DNA from: CAYJFG01 sp051881695 | Lineage (GTDB): Bacteria > Bacillota > Clostridia > Oscillospirales > Acutalibacteraceae | NCBI GenBank assembly: GCA_051881695.1 | Contig: JBJEQJ010000023.1 | Coordinates: 1-9,651 of the forward strand | Reading direction: 5' to 3' | Length of the DNA: 9,651 nt | Shown here: positions 6,283 through 9,651 of the stretch, in pieces | How the letters are laid out: each line of letters begins with the position of its first letter | How positions within the stretch are numbered: the stretch's first letter is position 1 | Translations under genes and position numbers: made by a program | The notes under the pieces: model-generated | Told to the model about the DNA's origin: nothing | What the model saw: the letters and a program-made list of their open reading frames with translations, nothing else | Databases searched by the model: none

Positions 6283-7071
6283 ATGAATACAGCAAACAAA
6301 AAGAAAAACAGAAGAATATTTATGATTATAATGATAACAGCGTGCGTAATCGGCTTTATTGCAGGACTGTCAGCCGCAATTTTGAACGACCCGGATAGCG
6401 GCTTCAGCCTTAATGAAATTATGGCTTCAATTAAGCTTTATGCTTATCCTGTTTTGTCAGCGGTGTTTCTTGTGTTTACCGTAATATCCGGGCTTGTTGG
6501 CTGTATAGGCGGTAAGCTTATGTATAATAAGGCAAAAAAGAGCGTTGCAAAAAGCAGTGAAAGCGAAGAAGCATTTGATTTGGCAGAAAAAAGTGTTGAT
6601 AAGCTTTCTATTCTGCTTAATATCTGTCTGGCTTCAGAGGCCGTATTCTGTATGCTGATGCTTATGACTATTGAGGCTGACTTAATAAAGAATTTAGGAT
6701 GTTTAGCAGGGTTTGCGGTGTTTGTTCCGACCTTTGTGATGATAGTAATATTAACTCAAAGGCTGTTCAAGCTTAATAAAGAGCTTAATCCGAATCTTGA
6801 TTTTGATGTAATGGATATTAATCCGGCAAAAACGGCAGAGGAGCAGGTTGACGAAATGCAAAGATTGTATTTATATAAGGCAGGCTTTAAGGCATTTAAA
6901 ATTTGCTACAATACCTTTACCGGTGCTTTTATAGTGTTATTCCTGCTGTCAATAGTCTTTAAGCTGGGGTTATTGCCTTGTCTGATAATGGGCAGCGCCG
7001 TAATTTTTATGACGGTTGTATTAAGCGTAATTTCATACAGAATGGAGCATAAGGTCAGAATTATATTTTAA
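6283..7071 (+). CDS. DUF3169-like six-helix membrane protein
   Basis: 262-aa integral membrane protein with about six hydrophobic segments, near residues 11-33, 53-77, 107-129, 136-158, 209-229 and 231-251. A charged N-terminus (KKKNRR) and a soluble loop between segments four and five are also visible. That loop, NPNLDFDVMDINPAKTAEEQVDEMQRLYLYKAGFKAF in outline (169-205), resembles the DExER-x-x-x-Y pattern I associate with DUF3169 proteins; this is from memory, not a search. The ATG at 6283 follows GGAGGAAG (6269-6276), which lies within the end of the regulator gene; an upstream in-frame start at 6244 would place 13 extra residues inside that gene. Function is unknown: no transporter or enzymatic motif is visible. 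Pairing with an XRE regulator suggests an envelope or stress-response module. Confidence 0.8.
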   Translation: MNTANKKKNRRIFMIIMITACVIGFIAGLSAAILNDPDSGFSLNEIMASIKLYAYPVLSAVFLVFTVISGLVGCIGGKLMYNKAKKSVAKSSESEEAFDLAEKSVDKLSILLNICLASEAVFCMLMLMTIEADLIKNLGCLAGFAVFVPTFVMIVILTQRLFKLNKELNPNLDFDVMDINPAKTAEEQVDEMQRLYLYKAGFKAFKICYNTFTGAFIVLFLLSIVFKLGLLPCLIMGSAVIFMTVVLSVISYRMEHKVRIIF

Positions 7072-7091
7072 AAGGTAAAAATTAAAAGGTA

Positions 7092-7137
7092 AAAACCCGT
7101 CAGAGTTCAAAAAGCTGAAATCTGACGGGTTTTATTT
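7092..7137. terminator. Strong bidirectional terminator between convergent genes
   Basis: AAAACCCGTCAGA (7092-7104) and TCTGACGGGTTTT (7121-7133) form a perfect 13-bp stem. The 16-nt loop has an extra TTCA/TGAA pairing. T-rich tails are present on both strands (TTTTATTTT on plus; the complement of AAAAA on minus). It lies 20 bp after the membrane-protein gene and 65 bp beyond the stop of the convergent CLC gene. Confidence 0.88.
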
Positions 7138-7201
7138 TGGAATCGGTATTAAAATCCCTCTTGTCAAACGAAAAGACTATTACGCAGCTTGAAACACATC
7201 T

Positions 7202-8455
7202 TTACTTTGTCTTTTTATTTATGTATTCCGCTTTTATTTTGGAATACATAATTTTCTGGCTGGAATACAGACCGTAATAGCCTGACAGGATATAGCTTAT
7301 TACACAGGCAACGGCAAACAGTATAAATCCGTTTGCACCGAAAACCTCAATGCTCAGTATAAAGGAGGCAACAGGGCAGTTTACAACGGCGCAGAACAGC
7401 GAAATCATACCCACGGCGGCGGCAAATCCGGGGTCCAGCCCTAAAAGACCGCCTGCAAAGCACCCGAAGGTTGCGCCGATAAAAAAGGTCGGGATAATCT
7501 CTCCGCCCTTGTACCCGGCGCCGATAGACAGGGCGGTGAAAACGATTTTAAGTATAAAGGCATACGGTACAGCCTCGCCGTTAATTGCTTTTGCTATAAT
7601 TTGCGTGCCAAGTCCGTTATAATCGCGTGTGCCGAGTATAAGCGTTAATAGTATTATAGCTGTACCGCCGGCTATTACACGCAGAAAATCGTTTTTAATG
7701 AATTTTCTTAAATATGTACCTGTTCCTTTCAGTACAATGCAAAACAGAATGCTTACTAAAGCGCACAGCGCCGCAAGTGCGGCAACCTGTAAAATCACCA
7801 TTATATCTGCCTGCGGAACATTATTAACGGTAAAGCGCACAGGCTTAGCGCCCATAAATGAAGCTATGTAAAATGAAGTAAGAGAGGAAACTATGCATGG
7901 CAGAAGTCCTGCATAGTACACTATGCCCACGCTGATTACCTCAACGGCGAAAATAACCGCCGTTACAGGCGTGCCGAACAGCGCCGAAAACACGCCGCTC
8001 ATTCCGCACATTATGGCAAGGTGCATATCCTTTTCGTCAAGGCGAAAAAGCTTGCCTATTTTAGCACCGATACTGCCGCCAAGCTGTAAAGCGGCGCCCT
8101 CTCTGCCCACCGAGCCGCCGCACAAATGCGTTAAAACGGTGCTTATAAATATAAGCGGAGCAATAACAAGAGGAACGTCGTTTTTTTCTCGTATAGAATT
8201 TATTATAAGATTTGTACCGGGGTCCTTATATATTTTTGAAAAACGATATAAAGCTGCAATAATAACGCCGGCAAGCGGCAAAAAGTACAAAAGAAAGCTG
8301 TAGCTTTGAAAAAGCGAGGAGGCAGCTTCTACGCTTTTGCTGAATAAGCCGCCGATGAATCCTCCTATGCTGCCGGTAATTATTGCAATAATTATCCATT
8401 TAATAAAGGTAAGTATGTATGCGCGCGTGAATATAGCAACACGCTTTGATTTCAT
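7202..8455 (-). CDS. CLC-family anion channel/antiporter, CLC-F-like branch
   Basis: 417-aa polytopic membrane protein of the CLC family. The gating-glutamate motif is present as CGGSVGREGAALQLGGSIG (112-130), with E119 as the external glutamate; the usual GREGP proline is Ala. The usual anion-site GSGIP is replaced by GTNLI (80-84), and the later GGIFAP motif reads GGEIIP (317-322), followed by TFFIGATFG. The internal proton glutamate of CLC-ec1 (Glu203) appears to be Val173, in AVEVISVG. No CBS domains are present. From memory, the GTNLI and KGGE-x-x-P forms are typical of the fluoride-exporting CLC-F group or a close relative, so the ion could be F- rather than Cl-. I chose the ATG at 8455; an in-frame TTG at 8494 would add 13 residues, and neither start has a strong ribosome site. 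No fluoride riboswitch was seen upstream. Confidence 0.87.
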   Translation of the reverse strand: MKSKRVAIFTRAYILTFIKWIIIAIITGSIGGFIGGLFSKSVEAASSLFQSYSFLLYFLPLAGVIIAALYRFSKIYKDPGTNLIINSIREKNDVPLVIAPLIFISTVLTHLCGGSVGREGAALQLGGSIGAKIGKLFRLDEKDMHLAIMCGMSGVFSALFGTPVTAVIFAVEVISVGIVYYAGLLPCIVSSLTSFYIASFMGAKPVRFTVNNVPQADIMVILQVAALAALCALVSILFCIVLKGTGTYLRKFIKNDFLRVIAGGTAIILLTLILGTRDYNGLGTQIIAKAINGEAVPYAFILKIVFTALSIGAGYKGGEIIPTFFIGATFGCFAGGLLGLDPGFAAAVGMISLFCAVVNCPVASFILSIEVFGANGFILFAVACVISYILSGYYGLYSSQKIMYSKIKAEYINKKTK

Positions 8456-8557
8456 TATAAATTTTTTCTTATTTTTTGTATTTAAGTTATTCAAGTGGTA
8501 TCACCGCAAGATTTTTATTTTCAGGCAAAGCCCTCATCTGTGTGTTTTTCTATTTAC

Positions 8558-8585
8558 ATTTTATCACCATAATAAAAGGTGTCAA
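8558..8585 (-). promoter_or_regulatory. Predicted promoter of the CLC gene
   Basis: On the minus strand, TTGACA (8585-8580) is followed after 16 bp by TAAAAT (8563-8558), a near-consensus pair. Transcription would begin near 8551, giving a leader of about 95 nt to the ATG at 8455. That leader holds only a small hairpin (GGGCTTTGCC) and no recognised riboswitch. Confidence 0.6.
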
Positions 8586-8665
8586 TTAAAAAATATTCTA
8601 ATTACCCTTTTAAACAGGAAATATGCTTCGCTTTAACAGCAATTTTGTCAGCCTTTTGGCAAACT

Positions 8666-8704
8666 AAAAAGCTCTCCGTGCGGTGAAACTACCTTACGGA
8701 GAGC
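8666..8704 (-). terminator. Rho-independent terminator of the dockerin gene
   Basis: GCTCTCCGT (8671-8679) and ACGGAGAGC (8696-8704) make a perfect 9-bp stem. GGT/ACC adds three pairs inside the loop. On the minus strand the stem is followed by five T residues (8670-8666). It ends the transcript about 80 bp past the dockerin stop. The whole 8495-8783 gap between the two minus-strand genes holds this terminator, the CLC promoter and a short in-frame tail after the dockerin stop, but no gene that I can support. Confidence 0.82.
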
Positions 8705-8783
8705 CGTTTGTTATTTACTATTTAATTGTAACAGCAATATACTGTGCGCCGCTGTCAAGAGAAATCCTTTGACAGTGTTAAAA

Positions 8784-9422
8784 TTATGCTGCCTTGGCAA
8801 GCGTTTTCTGTATTTGCAAAACATCCTGCACATTTACGCTGCCGTCAAGATTGCAGTCATAATAATTAAACGTGATTTCTTTCTCAAAAAGCCATGCAAC
8901 ATTGCCGTCAAGCTCTTTTTCTATTTTTGCAAGTACCTTTTGAGTCAGCAAAACATCTTTAACTGTTACTTCATTATCTAAATTTGCATCACCCAAAAGA
9001 AATGCTTTAACAGGGAGGTTGGCTTTTGCAACCTGTGCAATATCTATCTCACCTGTTTCATACGCTTCTTTCAGGGTGAAAATCTGTCCGTCCTTTTCAG
9101 CATATATTTCAAGCTCGTATGGTATACCCCAGCAAGTATAGTGAGCAAAAACATAATTTCCCAGCTGTGCGGCTACAGGCATAGGCTGCTCAAATCCGGG
9201 TGAACCGTAAAACAAGGTCCAGTCCCCAAGCTTTGTAATATTATCAACACTGACAGCTCCGCCAAAATCCGGACAATTTTCCGCTAAATAATCCTTAAAG
9301 AGTCCAAGCAATATGTCTTTTTCTGTTGTCTGTTCGTCCTGAGCACCTGCTGTAACGGCAAATACAGACAGTGCCATTATTAACGCAAGCACAGTGCATA
9401 TAATTTTTTTAAATAATTTTAT
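8784..9422 (-). CDS. Secreted dockerin type I protein with an unknown N-terminal domain; apparent AUA start
   Basis: Exported protein ending in a dockerin, the module that docks onto cohesin scaffolds. Read from an ATA codon at 9422-9420 it is 212 aa and begins with an ideal signal peptide (KLFKKIICTVLALIMALSVF, then AVTAGAQ). GGAGG (9434-9430) is 7 nt upstream of ATA, whereas the first conventional start, GTG at 9392-9390, has no ribosome site and would lose the basic KLFKK region. A region of about 115 residues follows that I do not recognise (it includes DWTLFYGSPGF and DGQIFTLKEAYETGEI). Then come two calcium-binding dockerin repeats, DANLDNEVTVKDVLLTQKVL and DCNLDGSVNVQDVLQIQKTL, separated by a rather long linker of about 20 residues. 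Positions 10-11 of the repeats are VK and VQ. ATA may be a real rare start, a mutation or a base error. Confidence 0.85.
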   Translation of the reverse strand: MKLFKKIICTVLALIMALSVFAVTAGAQDEQTTEKDILLGLFKDYLAENCPDFGGAVSVDNITKLGDWTLFYGSPGFEQPMPVAAQLGNYVFAHYTCWGIPYELEIYAEKDGQIFTLKEAYETGEIDIAQVAKANLPVKAFLLGDANLDNEVTVKDVLLTQKVLAKIEKELDGNVAWLFEKEITFNYYDCNLDGSVNVQDVLQIQKTLAKAA

Positions 9423-9476
9423 ACAAATTCCTCCATTAATCAGTTTCTCAATACATCATATATAATTATATTCTTA

Positions 9477-9505
9477 TTTATACCAAAATTCTACTATTAT
9501 GTCAA
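9477..9505 (-). promoter_or_regulatory. Promoter of the dockerin gene
   Basis: On the minus strand a consensus TTGACA (9505-9500) is followed after exactly 17 bp by TATAAA (9482-9477). It lies between the upstream dockerin gene's stop (9525) and this gene, and leaves a leader of roughly 50 nt that carries the GGAGG site. The two dockerin genes can therefore be transcribed separately. Confidence 0.7.
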
Positions 9506-9524
9506 GCTCAACTAAAAAACTATA

Positions 9525-9651
9525 TTATCCGTTACTAATTAATCTTTGTATTGCAAGTACATCAGAGGAGTTTATCTCTCCGTCACAGTTCGCATCTGCT
9601 AAATAGCTTTGATCATCAGCAAAGCTCATAATTTTTGCAATCTTTTTCTGC
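9525..9651 (-). CDS. C-terminal end of a second dockerin type I protein (partial)
   Basis: A minus-strand frame enters from the right edge (first complete codon at 9650-9648) and ends with TAA at 9527-9525, giving 41 visible residues. They read as the end of the first dockerin helix (QKKIAKIMSFAD) and then a complete second calcium loop and helix, LADANCDGEINSSDVLAIQRL, ending ISNG. The calcium-ligand pattern D-x-N-x-D-x-x-I-N-x-x-D is intact. Positions 10-11 are Ser-Ser, unlike the Val-Lys and Val-Gln of the neighbouring dockerin, which hints at a different cohesin preference. The body of the protein, perhaps an enzyme, lies outside the window. No terminator with a clear stem is visible in the 102 bp that follow. 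Confidence 0.82.
   Translation of the reverse strand, partial: QKKIAKIMSFADDQSYLADANCDGEINSSDVLAIQRLISNG

Noticed and set aside
7072..7096. Tandem AAAAGGTAAAAATT-type repeat after the membrane-protein gene
   Set aside because: Only two short AT-rich units, next to a terminator; no evidence of function beyond low-complexity spacer.
8456..8560. Possible fluoride riboswitch in the CLC gene leader
   Set aside because: Fragments such as GGTGAT and CAGATGAGGGC recall parts of the motif, but the conserved CTGATG-x-CTCC-TAC end and the pseudoknot partners do not line up in order on the minus strand.
8337..8636. Plus-strand open frame of 99 codons opposite the CLC gene start
   Set aside because: It is antisense to the CLC N-terminus and its leader, lacks a ribosome site and shows no domain pattern; its hydrophobic look mirrors the opposite strand.
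9434..9436. ATG overlapping the GGAGG before the dockerin gene
   Set aside because: It is out of frame with the dockerin protein and reads only MEEFV before a stop; it cannot be the protein start.

Overview
The window looks like a chromosomal segment from a low-to-moderate GC, anaerobic Firmicute, most likely a Ruminococcus/Oscillospiraceae-type gut or rumen clostridium. The reasons are AT-rich intergenic DNA with GGAGG-type ribosome binding sites, a biotin-dependent decarboxylase/transcarboxylase gene set, a short clostridial CLC transporter, a DUF3169 membrane protein paired with a small XRE regulator, and two adjacent dockerin genes. The genus is an inference; no rRNA or other marker is present.

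Layout. Positions 1-63 are the right end of a small TA-flanked inverted-repeat element (MITE-like). Next, on the plus strand, come an RluB/RsuA-type 23S rRNA pseudouridine synthase (115-867) and a small GNAT-like protein of unknown role (885-1286). A good promoter then precedes a three-gene unit: a carboxyltransferase (1373-2695), a biotin carrier (2768-3133) and an OadA/5S-type carboxyltransferase (3182-4582), closed by a hairpin. Together these supply the three parts of a transcarboxylase: a CoA-ester half, a swinging biotin arm and an oxaloacetate/pyruvate half. No biotin carboxylase or sodium-pumping membrane subunit is encoded nearby.

An ApbE-type flavin transferase lipoprotein follows (4683-5711). 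Its stop codon is the exact landing site of a full 174-bp MITE copy (5711-5884, plus TA on each side), which now separates the gene from its terminator (5921-5955). Next is an operon of a 68-aa XRE repressor and a six-helix DUF3169 membrane protein (6075-7071). Two perfect TGACAA-N6-TTGTCA palindromes and a degenerate third overlie and follow its promoter, which suggests autoregulation. A strong hairpin (7092-7133) serves both this operon and the convergent gene.

The right third is on the minus strand: a CLC-family anion transporter with CLC-F-like filter motifs (7202-8455), a secreted dockerin protein (8784-9422) whose reading frame appears to begin at an AUA codon, and the C-terminus of a second dockerin protein running off the right edge (9525-9650). 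The dockerins suggest a cellulosome- or amylosome-like extracellular system, but no cohesin or enzyme is in view.

No CRISPR array, RNA gene, phage gene or defence cassette was seen. The most notable observations are the self-contained transcarboxylase-like operon, the MITE placed in a stop codon without destroying it, the phased operator triplet, and the AUA start of the dockerin gene.
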